Positions 18,373-27,971 are shown, numbered from the stretch's first letter. The stretch is 64,000 nt of DNA from Chromatiales bacterium (ex Bugula neritina AB1) (GCA_001730015.1 MDLA01000142.1:1-64000), one strand, 5' to 3'. Notes: generated by a model not told the origin, from the sequence alone. Numbers and translations: made by a program.

Positions 18373-19369
18373 GCAACAAGATAAGACACCGCTGGTGAGT
18401 TTCATACTTCCTCACCATCAGCGGGATGATATGTTAATTGAGACCGTGCACTCTATTGCACTGCAGGAATGCCGTGCCGATATACAAGTGATAATCGTGT
18501 CGAAAACTGACCGTGCCGGTTGCGACAAGCTGCAAAGGGAACTCGATACCTGTGGTTTGCCGCGTACACCGGTAATATTGAATATAGGTCATGAAAAAAC
18601 TATATCCCATGCCAGAAATATAGGAGCGGCAGCGGCGAACGGAAAGTATCTGGCGTTCGTTGATTCAGATATTCGATTATCGACGAACTGGATCGAAACC
18701 ATGCTCGAAAAGCTTGCTGATCCAGCCACTGTGTTAGCGAGCGCGGTACAGCTACCTGATAGGGAGCACACTAATAATCATGTTATTCGAAGCGCTCTCA
18801 GTATGGCTAATGTTGGTAGTGTTGAAGCATTGCCTGGCGCAAACCTGTTTATGGAGCGCGCTTTGTTTAACCGTACAGATAAATTCCCGGAGCATCTGCA
18901 AACCTGCGAGGACTCGGTATTTACCAACTCGTTGCTTTCAAGTGGCAAACTCGTACTGACTGACGATTCGGGTTTTGTACATCTTGGTGAAGACGCGACG
19001 TTGCAGTCTATGTTTACAAAAGAAATCTGGCGCGGTAAATCAAATCTCGCGTCAATGCAGGATCGTAAGATTGCTTTATCAGAGATACCGAGCCTTGTTT
19101 TTCCGCCTGTCGTGTTGATGTGCTTTTTGTTAGCGCTGATCATGCTGGTTGCCGGTGCCATGAAACTGGCGCTTGTATTCGCTGTGCTTATGGCGATTCC
19201 TCCCGCGCTTTATGCGTCTCGTCTAAAGCTGCGTTCCTCGATAAAGTTGGGTAGTCCGCACATTTTTGTCTTTTTCCTGGTCTATTTTCTTGCTCGTGGT
19301 GTCGGGGTGATCAAGTTATTAATTGAACCGGAAAAAAATCTTCCCCTGGATAGCCTGACTCATGACTGA
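18365..19369 (+). CDS. Family 2 glycosyltransferase with C-terminal membrane helices
   Basis: A 334-residue GT-A enzyme: PLVSFILPHHQRDDMLIETV at the N-terminus, nucleotide-sugar FVDSDIRLS (DxD-type) near residue 97, LPGANLFMERALF and a C-terminal pair of membrane helices (about 237-290). The TTG start at 18365 lies inside the preceding gene's end (8-bp overlap) and is needed to keep the first strand; the next ATG (18430) would delete it. It is probably translationally coupled. It also overlaps the next glycosyltransferase by 8 bp, so the three genes form one transcript. Confidence 0.85.
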   Translation: MAKQQDKTPLVSFILPHHQRDDMLIETVHSIALQECRADIQVIIVSKTDRAGCDKLQRELDTCGLPRTPVILNIGHEKTISHARNIGAAAANGKYLAFVDSDIRLSTNWIETMLEKLADPATVLASAVQLPDREHTNNHVIRSALSMANVGSVEALPGANLFMERALFNRTDKFPEHLQTCEDSVFTNSLLSSGKLVLTDDSGFVHLGEDATLQSMFTKEIWRGKSNLASMQDRKIALSEIPSLVFPPVVLMCFLLALIMLVAGAMKLALVFAVLMAIPPALYASRLKLRSSIKLGSPHIFVFFLVYFLARGVGVIKLLIEPEKNLPLDSLTHD

Positions 19370-20522
19370 CAATCGACCGCGTATATTGCATTTTATTTGC
19401 TCCACTGGCTTTTACGGTGCGGAGAAATGGATTCTGGCATTGGCCAACAACATTGATCGGGATAAAATCGAGTCGGAACTGGTTGTAACCAGAGAGCCAG
19501 AAAATCAGGATCTGGTATTGACGTCGGCGTTCAAATCGTTGCAGCTGCCAGCCTTCGAGTTGCCGATGAAAGGTCGTTTTGATTTTAGAGTTATCCGGTC
19601 TCTGGTTAAACTCATAAAGGAACGCAATATTGACGTATTGCACACACATGGATACAAGTCTGACATAGTAGGAGTGATTGCTGCAAAATTAGCAGGTATA
19701 AAGTGCTTATCAACGCCACACGGTTTCGAAAAAACAGACGACTGGAAGCTTCACCAGTTTATACGTCTAGGTTGCCAGACATTCCGTTTCTTTGACCTTA
19801 TTGTTCCGCTCTCAGTCGAACTATGCAATGATGTCCGGCAGTATGGCGTCGCAGAAGAAAAAATTGCTTATGTAAGGAACGGGGTAGATCTCACATCAAT
19901 TGATTTTCGCCTGCCTTCAAGTAATCACGACGGTTCGGGTCGATCAGAAAATATGCGCACTATCGGATTCATAGGTCAGTTAATCGGTCGAAAGAATGTT
20001 GCAGATCTTCTGGATGTATTCGAACTGGTAGCTGCAGAGAATCCTGATATAAAGCTGGTACTGCTTGGAGACGGTGACGCCAGAGAACAGTATGAAAAGC
20101 ATGCCTCGCAATTATCAGTGCACAAACAGGTTTACTTTGAAGGCTTCCAGAATGATCCGCTTTCTTATCTGGCCGGTTTCGATTTATTCGTTATGACATC
20201 AACGCTCGAGGGTATACCCCGTTGTTTAATGGAATCCATGGCCATGGGAGTGCCGGTGGCAGCCTACGATATTCCCGGTGTTGATCAGTTAATAAATCAT
20301 GGCGATACCGGTTTGCTGGCGCAATTAGGAGATAAACCGGCACTGGCGGAACATTGGAAAAAACTATTGTGGGATAGTGAAACTGCCGACAAAATAGCTA
20401 AGAATGCTGCGGATCATATTAATGAAAAGTTCTCGGCAAGGCGCATGGCTTTGGAGTACACCGAACTATACCGCCAGCTTTCTGCGGGAGAAATATATAT
20501 GGCTAAAGAGGCTATTTCGTAG
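19362..20522 (+). CDS. Family 4 glycosyltransferase
   Basis: A 386-residue GT-B enzyme beginning PRILHFICSTGFYGAEKWIL, with DVLHTHGYKSD and STPHGF in the N-domain, and a GT4 C-domain with TIGFIGQLIGRKN, LVLLGDGDA, VYFEGF and STLEGIPRCLMESMAMG (EX7E). It is probably an EPS repeat-unit transferase. Its ATG is within the previous gene's last codons (8-bp overlap). It ends before a stem-loop with a short T run (20555-20585) and is convergent with the FemAB-like gene. Confidence 0.9.
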   Translation: MTDNRPRILHFICSTGFYGAEKWILALANNIDRDKIESELVVTREPENQDLVLTSAFKSLQLPAFELPMKGRFDFRVIRSLVKLIKERNIDVLHTHGYKSDIVGVIAAKLAGIKCLSTPHGFEKTDDWKLHQFIRLGCQTFRFFDLIVPLSVELCNDVRQYGVAEEKIAYVRNGVDLTSIDFRLPSSNHDGSGRSENMRTIGFIGQLIGRKNVADLLDVFELVAAENPDIKLVLLGDGDAREQYEKHASQLSVHKQVYFEGFQNDPLSYLAGFDLFVMTSTLEGIPRCLMESMAMGVPVAAYDIPGVDQLINHGDTGLLAQLGDKPALAEHWKKLLWDSETADKIAKNAADHINEKFSARRMALEYTELYRQLSAGEIYMAKEAIS

Positions 20523-20554
20523 CTGTCATTTCAGGGCGGCGGTAGTGTTGGAAC

Positions 20555-20585
20555 CACACCAGATATAGTGCGGTGTGCCGTTTTT
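20555..20585 (+). terminator. Candidate Rho-independent terminator
   Basis: CACACC (20555-20560) pairs with GGTGTG (20572-20577) around an 11-nt loop and is followed by CCGTTTTT. It sits 33 bp after the glycosyltransferase stop, between convergent genes. The stem is only 6 bp, so this is tentative. Confidence 0.4.
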
Positions 20586-20599
20586 CCGAATCCGGAATG

Positions 20600-22081
20600 T
20601 TAAGGGAGATTTCGGGCCACCGGTGGACCAATCATGCGGGTGATTGCAACCGGCATACATTGCCATAGTTTTATTGCAAGCTTGAATTTCGGGTTATCCG
20701 GGTTTAGTTCAGGTAGCGCGTAACCGTCATGTGTCCAGTAATGCCAATGCAGATCGTGTTCTTTGGCGCCCCATTGCTTTTTAAAACGATGTGTTGCAGC
20801 TTCTCTGGTCGAACGTCCGAAATCGAAAAACTCATAGCCGCGATTGATTGCTTCATCGAGAATAGCGCGGTACATAAGCATGTTTGCCCCTAGATGGTTC
20901 GTTCGCCTTATCGACGACGCCCAGGGTATTTCCAGTTTATCTTTATGCCCGAGTAAGAACCCCGCAGCAAGCGGGGTACCGTTCAGGCTGGCGACAGCGA
21001 TAAATGCTTCGTCGGGAAAGCTCTCGAGGATGTCCCTGAACCACTTCTTACCGTAAACCGGCGTTCCCAGGTCGCGCATATTGTGACTGAACACCTTATA
21101 GAACTCATTGAGTTTTTCAATACCGCCAAATTGGACCCTCAAGCCGTTTTTCCGGGCTTTGTTAACTTGCGCTCTGAGCTTAGAGCCGAGGCTGGCATCT
21201 AAGGTACTATCATCATCGGGTAGTGGGAGAATCATACTTATTTTGCGTTGGCTGGATTGCCATCCGGTGCGACCTCGGGTTTCTCTGATCTCCATATGTG
21301 AGCAGCCGAGTTTCTTTGATAGCTCAGCGGCCTGTTGCATCAGAGATTCTTCAGTCGCGAGATCAGTTGCCAGTGGGCCCCCATAGTTGAACCAGGGCAT
21401 TGATGTGGTAAACGATCCGAACAATCGGCTATTTAGATGAACCAGTGGCATTAAGCCAGCAATTTTCTTGTCAGAATCACTGCAAGTGAGAAAGTACAGT
21501 TGGTGTTTGAAATTACCTTCGATAATCTCTTTCCAGCGTGCATCGTGATAAATCGTGGAGTGATCCGTCGAGCGGACAAAGCTCTGCCACATAGTCAAAT
21601 CAATTGTCGTGTCGTGACAACTGGTCAGTTCTCCATGATTGCCTGTAAAGGCTGTAGCTGAATCAGTCTCGGTGTACGGGCGTAGATGCATTGGTAAGAG
21701 CGGTTGCGGGGAATCGGCATAGTTCTCTGCATTTTTCGCGATCTCAGATTCTATGATAGCAACGCAATCTGTAATCTCCTGTTTTATATCATTGATTTCT
21801 GCACTGATGGTTGAAACCCTTGTAATCAGATGAGTACTATCCTCGTTTGCTTTTTTTGCTGCTCCTATCTGTCTGGAAAGAATTTTCCTTTGTTCAAGTT
21901 TTTCAGATTCAATTGCCAGCTTCTCGGATATTGTGTTCAGCTGTGATTTGACAACGAATTGGCCTTCTGTCTGTTGAATTTTACTTGTTAGAGTGTTGAG
22001 TAAAATCTGCGGATTTTTCCGTAATTCTTTTCTAATAACGCTGTTCATAGTGTCGAGGGTATGATGTTGGAACCTGAACAT
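20600..22081 (-). CDS. FemAB/GNAT-type acyltransferase of the EPS locus with an N-terminal coiled-coil extension
   Basis: A 493-residue protein. Residues from about 130 onward match the exosortase-associated FemAB family (TIGR03019-like): YHDARWKEIIEGNF, HMEIRETRGRTGW, LDASLGSKLRAQVNKARKNG, GTPVYGKKWF, AAGFLLGHKDKLEIPW and FDFGRSTREAATHRFKKQWG. Such proteins are usually about 340-365 residues. The first 129 residues here are an added region rich in K/E/Q/I (LNTISEKLAIESEKLEQRK; STISAEINDIKQEI), strongly coiled-coil-like. An internal Met at residue 131 (MHLRPYTETD) could give the normal-length form. Acyl or aminoacyl transfer onto the EPS is inferred. Confidence 0.85.
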   Translation of the reverse strand: MFRFQHHTLDTMNSVIRKELRKNPQILLNTLTSKIQQTEGQFVVKSQLNTISEKLAIESEKLEQRKILSRQIGAAKKANEDSTHLITRVSTISAEINDIKQEITDCVAIIESEIAKNAENYADSPQPLLPMHLRPYTETDSATAFTGNHGELTSCHDTTIDLTMWQSFVRSTDHSTIYHDARWKEIIEGNFKHQLYFLTCSDSDKKIAGLMPLVHLNSRLFGSFTTSMPWFNYGGPLATDLATEESLMQQAAELSKKLGCSHMEIRETRGRTGWQSSQRKISMILPLPDDDSTLDASLGSKLRAQVNKARKNGLRVQFGGIEKLNEFYKVFSHNMRDLGTPVYGKKWFRDILESFPDEAFIAVASLNGTPLAAGFLLGHKDKLEIPWASSIRRTNHLGANMLMYRAILDEAINRGYEFFDFGRSTREAATHRFKKQWGAKEHDLHWHYWTHDGYALPELNPDNPKFKLAIKLWQCMPVAITRMIGPPVARNLP

Positions 22082-22432
22082 GCAGCAATGTTTGAGCTCT
22101 GGCTGAAGGAATCGATTGCAAAGGGTGATTCTGGTTCTGGCACAGTTTTTTCTGCAGTTATTGAGAGGCGTTTATTAAGGTTACGACGCAGATATCCGGC
22201 CAATTAACTGGCTGCGATTGTCGATAGTTTCCAGCTTTTACGAAGTTGCGTGCTGGAGTAAGTAGATATTGGCCCCAAGTGTGCTCAATCCCAAAGGTGC
22301 TTAAGTAATGAGTCTTGCCTGTGTGTTGCGCGGTGTCTGATTAAAAGGTAGCCGCATTGAGTGGTGACAGCACTGTGTCCAGCACGCGATTCAGGCTATC
22401 TATTTTCTTTTTCAACGCTCGGATACCCGCTA

Positions 22433-23653
22433 GTGAATATTGTGGTTTTAAGCCATCGGCTACCGTTTCCACCAAATAAGGGAGAAAAGATTCGAACGTA
22501 CAACCAATTGGAACACCTCAGAAAGCAGGGGTGCACTGTTACGATCTTTTGTACGATTGATTCCGAAGAAGAGCTGGCGCTCGCCAGACAATATGAAAAT
22601 GAATCGGGCTTTAAGGTTGAAACAGTCAGTTCCGGACTAAAGAAACCGGCAATGTTAATTGGCTTGTTGAGCGGGCGTGCGTTAACGGTTTCCAATTTCT
22701 ATAATCGAACCCTGCAAACACGATTTAATGCGTTTATTCAACACAATGAGGTTGATGCAATATACTGTACCAGCTCTGCAATGGCAGAGTACTTGTTCAA
22801 GGGTGATTCAACAGTCACTCAAAAAGTTGCGGATCGTCGTGATCTAATTGATTTCATGGATCTCGACTCAGACAAGTGGCGCCAGTACCGCGAGGTCAGT
22901 AGCTTTCCAATGTCACTGGTTTATCGCTATGAAGAAAGCACGTTAACGCAGTATGAATCCAGAATTCAGCAGCGATTCGACGAGTGCATTTTTATTTCAT
23001 CTAATGAAGTTGAATTATTTAACATGAAGCTTAACGATCAGCCCGCTAATTTGAAGGTAATCGGTAATGGCGTAGATGTTAAAGCCTTTCATCCTCCCGA
23101 CAGACCGCGTAAGAAAGATCAATTGAGCCTGCTTTTTTCGGGTGTGATGGATTATCTGCCCAATGAAAATGCGATGCGATGGTTTGTTGATAACGTGTGG
23201 CCTGAACTCACCGAAACCTACCCTCAGGTAAAGCTGGTAATTGCTGGAATGAATCCGAGCCAGTCAATCATCAATATGGCAGATGATGAGCGCATTACCG
23301 TAACTGGTTATGTCGATGACATGCTGGCTTGCTACCACGAAGCCACGGTTTTTATTGCACCGTTTCAGATTGCAAGAGGCGTACAAAACAAAATTCTTCA
23401 GGCTTTTTCTTGCGGCCTTCCAGTTGTGACCACGGAAGTTGGCGCAGAAGGAATAGAGTGCTCCGATGGTACGCACTACTTGAAGGCGACTACGCAGCAA
23501 GAGTTTGTCAGACAAATAGGAAAATTACATGATGACCCCCGATGTTATAGTCGGATAGCCGCGAACGCGCTGGAACTGGTGAATGATAAATTCAGCTGGG
23601 AGGCCAGCAACGAAGAACTATATGAGCTGTTCAAGCAGCCATTGGCAGGGTAG
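22433..23653 (+). CDS. Sugar transferase, PEP-CTERM/EPS-locus type (GT4)
   Basis: About 406 residues. The family-typical N-terminus is NIVVLSHRLPFPPNKGEKIR, so GTG 22433 is preferred; an upstream GTG at 22361 would add 24 unrelated residues. DFMDLDSDKWRQYR, CIFISSNEVELF and VKVIGNGVDV-like linker segments lead into a GT4 C-domain with LLFSGVMDYLPNENAM, VTGYVDDM, FIAPFQIARGVQNKILQAFS and GLPVVTTEVGAEGI. This pattern is characteristic of the stp1 transferases (TIGR03087-like) of exosortase loci. The hexapeptide acyltransferase starts 3 bp after its stop. Confidence 0.85.
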   Translation: MNIVVLSHRLPFPPNKGEKIRTYNQLEHLRKQGCTVTIFCTIDSEEELALARQYENESGFKVETVSSGLKKPAMLIGLLSGRALTVSNFYNRTLQTRFNAFIQHNEVDAIYCTSSAMAEYLFKGDSTVTQKVADRRDLIDFMDLDSDKWRQYREVSSFPMSLVYRYEESTLTQYESRIQQRFDECIFISSNEVELFNMKLNDQPANLKVIGNGVDVKAFHPPDRPRKKDQLSLLFSGVMDYLPNENAMRWFVDNVWPELTETYPQVKLVIAGMNPSQSIINMADDERITVTGYVDDMLACYHEATVFIAPFQIARGVQNKILQAFSCGLPVVTTEVGAEGIECSDGTHYLKATTQQEFVRQIGKLHDDPRCYSRIAANALELVNDKFSWEASNEELYELFKQPLAG

Positions 23654-23655
23654 TT

Positions 23656-24237
23656 GTGCTTAAGTCGGTTCTGAAACAGCTGGCATCAATGATCAGTACA
23701 CTGGTGATACTACCGCTGTATTTAGTTTATTCTCTGTTTGGTTTGTTTTGTGACCGTAATGGTTTGTTTTCAGGTTTTTCCCAGTTTCTCAGTTTACTGC
23801 CGGGAAAATGCGGCAGTTATTTGAGAAACAGTTTTTATCAACGCACCATGACACGTTGCGACCCGGGAGTAGTTTTTTCATTCGGCGCGTTGTTTTCTCA
23901 GGTGGATACCGAAGTCAGTTCTGGAACCTACATCGGTCCACAATGCAATATAGGCAGCTGTAATATTGGCCGGGATTGTCTCGTGGGCAGTGGCGTACAT
24001 ATACTTAGTGGTAAGCAGCAACACGCCATCAATGATCTTGATACACCCATTCGGGATCAGGGCGGAGTCTTTACTAAAGTGTCAGTTGGTGATGATTGCT
24101 GGATAGGTAACGGTGCAATCATTATGGCAGATGTCGGTAGCAAGTGTGTGGTGGCTGCAGGTGCGGTAGTAGTCAACCCGGTATCAGATCGGATGATTGT
24201 AGCCGGGAATCCTGCAGTTGTTGTTAAAGAGAGATAG
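23656..24237 (+). CDS. Hexapeptide-repeat (LbH) O-acetyltransferase
   Basis: A 193-residue protein with an N-terminal membrane segment (about 10-35) and a left-handed beta-helix of hexapeptide repeats: YIGPQCNIGSCNIGRDCLVG, LSGKQQHAINDL, VGDDCWIGNGAIIMADVGSK, AAGAVVVNPVSDRMIVAGNP. The His in KQQHAI and the VAGNPA end match serine-acetyltransferase-like sugar O-acetyltransferases. It probably acetylates the EPS or a precursor. GTG start 3 bp after the previous stop; coupled translation is likely. Confidence 0.85.
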   Translation: MLKSVLKQLASMISTLVILPLYLVYSLFGLFCDRNGLFSGFSQFLSLLPGKCGSYLRNSFYQRTMTRCDPGVVFSFGALFSQVDTEVSSGTYIGPQCNIGSCNIGRDCLVGSGVHILSGKQQHAINDLDTPIRDQGGVFTKVSVGDDCWIGNGAIIMADVGSKCVVAAGAVVVNPVSDRMIVAGNPAVVVKER

Positions 24238-24244
24238 CCAAAAA

Positions 24245-25465
24245 ATGCATAGTAAAAAAGCGTGGTTAGTGCTTATTGCGTTTCTTTTCAGCGGTTGCAC
24301 GCACTCAACAACAAATTCTAAAGAAACTCTGTCAGAACTACCCTCCAGACTAGCCACTATTTCAGATTTCCTGTTTGAGGGAGCATTCGCTTTACCAGAC
24401 AGCGAGTATGGGCAATCCAGTGCTAACTGGGCTGAAGGCGTAATTGAAGTTAATGGCAGCTCGATGTTTTTTGTCGGGCATGATCATGACAACGCGATTG
24501 CCGAGTTTTCAATTCCAGCCCTGCGAAATACCACTCGACTGACGGAGCTCAATTACGCTGAAACCCCGCGCCAGGCGTTTACCAGACCGCTTGACAGAGC
24601 AATTGGTGGTAACCCGGAACAGCTTGATCAGATTGTCGGTTTGGAATTATATAAAGGCAGGCTAGTAGGTAATGCGATTGAATATTATGATGCACCGGGG
24701 GACAATCGACAAAGCACATTTGTTATTGATGATGCCGCTGCAATCAGTGCGTCGCCAGTATCGGGCTTTTATTCACTGCGTGGAAAGACAAGGGCGTCGG
24801 GTTGGTTGAGTAGTGTACCGCCCGAATGGCGACAAGCGCTGGGTTGCACACACATAACCGGCCATTCCAGTGGTGGACCGATCATCTCAAGACACAGTGT
24901 CGGGCCGTCGGCGTTTTGTATAAATCTGGATCAACTCACAACCGAGTCGCGTAAAAGAACGGTGAAAACCTCTGAGCTGCTAGGCTTTAGTTTAAGCAGA
25001 CCACTGGCAACAGACCTATTTAACGAGTTCCGTGAAAACCACCTTTGGACACATCTGAGTGAAGCAAGGTATGGATTTATAATTCCCGGCACTTCTACTT
25101 ATGCCACATTTGGCACCTCCGGAGGTCATAAATCCGGTGTGGGGTACAAAATCGAACACAGTGGCGAGCCGTGCGCGGGATACTGTCCTGCGGACCCCGC
25201 GGATAACTATAATTATTACTGGTTCTGGGATGCGCGGGATCTGCTCAAAGTAAAAGCCGGCAGAATGCCGGCAAGTAGTGTGCGACCTTATGCCTCAGGC
25301 AAGTTTGATATTCCGTTTCAATCAGCAGGTAAGCTCAATGCTATTGGCGGCGCATCTTATGATGAGCAATCCGGCTTGCTTTATATTAGCGTATTAAAGG
25401 CAAATAACTCTCTGGGGCAGTATTCCAACCCCCCGGTGATAGTTGCCTATCGGATTTCCAGATAG
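24245..25465 (+). CDS. Lipoprotein of unknown function
   Basis: About 406 residues from ATG 24245, 7 bp after the acyltransferase stop; a TTG at 24218 inside that gene is less likely. The signal MHSKKAWLVLIAFLFSGC ends in a lipobox (FSGC). The mature part is strand-rich, with FLFEGAFALPDSEYGQSSAN, FFVGHDHDNAIAEFSIP, GFIIPGTSTYATFGTSGGHK and CAGYCPADPADNYNYYWFWD; the overall look is propeller-like but no family is recognised. Paired cysteines near the end may form a disulfide. Position at the end of the EPS transcript suggests an envelope role. Confidence 0.6.
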   Translation: MHSKKAWLVLIAFLFSGCTHSTTNSKETLSELPSRLATISDFLFEGAFALPDSEYGQSSANWAEGVIEVNGSSMFFVGHDHDNAIAEFSIPALRNTTRLTELNYAETPRQAFTRPLDRAIGGNPEQLDQIVGLELYKGRLVGNAIEYYDAPGDNRQSTFVIDDAAAISASPVSGFYSLRGKTRASGWLSSVPPEWRQALGCTHITGHSSGGPIISRHSVGPSAFCINLDQLTTESRKRTVKTSELLGFSLSRPLATDLFNEFRENHLWTHLSEARYGFIIPGTSTYATFGTSGGHKSGVGYKIEHSGEPCAGYCPADPADNYNYYWFWDARDLLKVKAGRMPASSVRPYASGKFDIPFQSAGKLNAIGGASYDEQSGLLYISVLKANNSLGQYSNPPVIVAYRISR

Positions 25466-25485
25466 CGCTCATGATCCGGACCTGA

Positions 25486-27309
25486 TTAGCAGCTAACGAC
25501 TAAACGGGTTCCACTGCCCGTGTGAATCCGAACGGAAGGAATAGTAACCCGGTTATCCTCTTGTGCTGCAACACTGCCACCGCCGGCGGTTTGACCGTCG
25601 TCTATGCGGACGGCTAACCACGTGCACTGTTGGCCTGCGGATGGCTTGAACATTCGAGTGCGCCGCGGTGTGATATCTGCAGTTTGTGCGGAGTCCAGAG
25701 AGCGAAGCGAAATTTCATAGCGATCGCTTGAATCTATAATCGGGCGATCGAAATTATTTTCGGGTGTTGACCACTCTATATTCGTATTGTAACTGGCGTC
25801 GCCGATGGTGCCCTGGCTTATTGCCGATGAACCGCTGGCATTACTGATTGCCGGGTAGCTCAAAGGTAGCGGGTATCGCCATGGAGCCTGATCATCAAAC
25901 CCTAGTCCGAACATACTACTCACCACCGCGCCAAATGCGAGCCAACTATGGCCGATACCTTCAAAGGCATTTGCGGAAAAGCCGGCACGGGCGTCAGTGA
26001 GTGCTGCTATTAGTGGTTGCCCCTGCGTTTGCCAGTCAATAGTTGTGTCGGCCTTGCCGTGATCGATCATCAGGTAGGCGAAGTCGTCAGCGTTGCGTCG
26101 CCGGATTTGCTGCAGGTGATTCATCCAGTCCCATACACCGGTTGCTTCGGGACCATTTTTTCCGTAACGCTGAATTGATTCGCTGTCCGGACCGCTATTA
26201 ACAATGGGCAGGTTATCGGATTGATTTCCCCAAAGCTGTACAAAGTGATTTTGAAAGGTGGGGCTTGTCGAATAGTTTATCATCGGCTCACTGGCGTAGA
26301 TTCCTGAGAAAACACCGGGATAGCGAAGAGCCAGAGATACTGCACCGGATGCGCCCATAGAATTACCGACAATATGTACCAGATCACTATCAGTTGCTAT
26401 GGTAGGGTCATTTAAAATGCTGCGAACCGCGGCAAGTACTCGTTGCTCGGTAAAATTTCTGATAGTACCGGAGAACGGTGTATCGCCGCCGGTCTGATAG
26501 TTGTGATCTGCCGAGTAGCCATACCACCAGGAATGTATCGAATTCTGATCTTCACCCGGGTCGGTAGGGGTTAATTGAATTGTTTCCCAACCGAAAGGCG
26601 TTTCGGCTAGATAATCGTAACTCTGGCCAAACGCATGTAAGTTAAGTTGCAGTGGATAGGATTGCGCCGGGGTGTAGTTGAACGGCAGGGTCACGCCGAA
26701 ATCATAGGCATAGCCGTTAAAAGTCGGGTTCCAGTTGAGGTAATCCATATACTGGATATAGACTCTGCCTTTGCCGTTATTTTGAGAAGCCACGAGAACT
26801 GGTTGTGGTGTAGCCACAGATTCAGATACTGGTGCAGCAAGACTGTAGCCGTCTGTCAGCATATCGGTGCGTTCCACAGAATTTTCAACGGTGGTTACTG
26901 CGTAATACGACGGGCCTTCCTCACCATCTTGAATGGTGTAGACAAAAAAACCTGTGCTGTTGGACAGGGGGCTCCCCAGTTCATCTACAACAAAATTTGC
27001 CGGAACATTTTTGCTGCCATGGTGATTGACAGAGGAATCTGCGGACAGACTGCCCCACCGTTCAGTCAGGCGGGTAGCGTCAGATAAATTGGCACTGTCT
27101 ATGGGGAAGCTATGTCGGTACACGTGATAGCGCGCATTTGGGTCTGACTCCGGCCATCGCAGAAAAGTTTGTCCACTGCGATGCATTGCGAACAGTTCGG
27201 CCGGAGTTGTTCCGGAGTTATCATCTTCGGTGGAGGCTATGTTATTTGAACTTCCGCCACAGCCACTGAGCAGCAACACAGCAAGTGGGATCATGCTCTT
27301 GAAATTCAT
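25486..27309 (-). CDS. Lipoprotein alpha/beta hydrolase (esterase/depolymerase-like)
   Basis: About 607 residues from ATG 27309, chosen because MNFKSMIPLAVLLLSGC is a clean lipoprotein signal; an upstream start would add 26 residues of no known type. The N-terminal part (about 40-150) is fibronectin-like. The hydrolase domain has the nucleophile elbow GNSMG (Ser near 317), a downstream MIDHGKADTTIDW that may give the acid, and GIGHSW as likely catalytic His, resembling PHB-depolymerase/feruloyl-esterase-like enzymes. A beta-rich C-terminal region with Cys pair (QQCTW, VVSC) follows. The substrate is unknown. It is convergent with the unknown lipoprotein. Confidence 0.7.
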   Translation of the reverse strand: MNFKSMIPLAVLLLSGCGGSSNNIASTEDDNSGTTPAELFAMHRSGQTFLRWPESDPNARYHVYRHSFPIDSANLSDATRLTERWGSLSADSSVNHHGSKNVPANFVVDELGSPLSNSTGFFVYTIQDGEEGPSYYAVTTVENSVERTDMLTDGYSLAAPVSESVATPQPVLVASQNNGKGRVYIQYMDYLNWNPTFNGYAYDFGVTLPFNYTPAQSYPLQLNLHAFGQSYDYLAETPFGWETIQLTPTDPGEDQNSIHSWWYGYSADHNYQTGGDTPFSGTIRNFTEQRVLAAVRSILNDPTIATDSDLVHIVGNSMGASGAVSLALRYPGVFSGIYASEPMINYSTSPTFQNHFVQLWGNQSDNLPIVNSGPDSESIQRYGKNGPEATGVWDWMNHLQQIRRRNADDFAYLMIDHGKADTTIDWQTQGQPLIAALTDARAGFSANAFEGIGHSWLAFGAVVSSMFGLGFDDQAPWRYPLPLSYPAISNASGSSAISQGTIGDASYNTNIEWSTPENNFDRPIIDSSDRYEISLRSLDSAQTADITPRRTRMFKPSAGQQCTWLAVRIDDGQTAGGGSVAAQEDNRVTIPSVRIHTGSGTRLVVSC

Positions 27310-27620
27310 GCTGGTGTCACTCTTGTTTTTTAATAAAAAAGGAGGGAAGTAGGCGCGCTTGTTCCTGAGTGGTTGGCAGCCGTGCATACCGGTTAAACGG
27401 CTTGAAAAATGCGATACTGACTAGCAGTTTTATGGCCGCACTAGATGGTAAAACCATCGCGCTCACTCTTGATTACAAACGGGCAGTAATCTGGCATCGA
27501 TGCAATTCACTCGCCAGTTGTTATATTGCCTGCGACAGTCATTGCTGTATCGGCCGGCGGCCTGATAAACTCCTGTTTCCGCTCGATTCAGTGCGCATAC
27601 ACTGCAATTGCTATAATTAG
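27310..27620. other. Gap upstream of the hydrolase gene
   Basis: Between the hydrolase start and the MITE-like element. Nothing convincing is encoded; a plus-strand frame at 27369-27620 has Cys/His-rich, low-quality sequence and no ribosome binding site. Confidence 0.35.
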
Positions 27621-27794
27621 CCCACATTATTCACGGGATTGACGGGATCTCACTTGATCTTTGATTACACAGAGAATTTTTTCTATTGCAAATATCTGTA
27701 AGTATTCGACGGAAAAGAAAATCCACTGTGAAAACCCTTGCCGTGAACAAATACGGTCTAAGTGGTATCCTCGCCACCCCATGAATAATGCGGG
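27621..27794 (-). mobile_element. MITE-like element, family 2, copy A
   Basis: A 174-bp non-coding block whose reverse complement matches 34284-34458 at roughly 80% by eye, including blocks such as CACGGCAAGGGTTTTCACAG. The ends form an inverted repeat (CCCRCATTATTCA on one side, CCCGCATTATTCATGGGG on the other strand). Flanks TTAG and TTAA could be a partial target duplication. No transposase is encoded, so it looks like a non-autonomous element. Confidence 0.7.
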
Positions 27795-27971
27795 TTAAGT
27801 AAAATTCAATTCATATGGCAGCTACAACCTTTTGATTAATGTTAATTGCTTGCCGGTTGTAGTCAGGCGGGCGCATCAGAGAACTGGGCAATTGCGTATT
27901 ATTCGTGGAGCACGCTATTTATTAGCCACCGGCAGACCGGAAGAAAGAATTCCTGCAGGACTGAAAACTAC

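Noticed and set aside
27369-27620. 83-codon plus-strand frame upstream of the EamA gene
   Set aside because: No ribosome binding site or family features, and it runs up to the edge of a non-coding repeated element.
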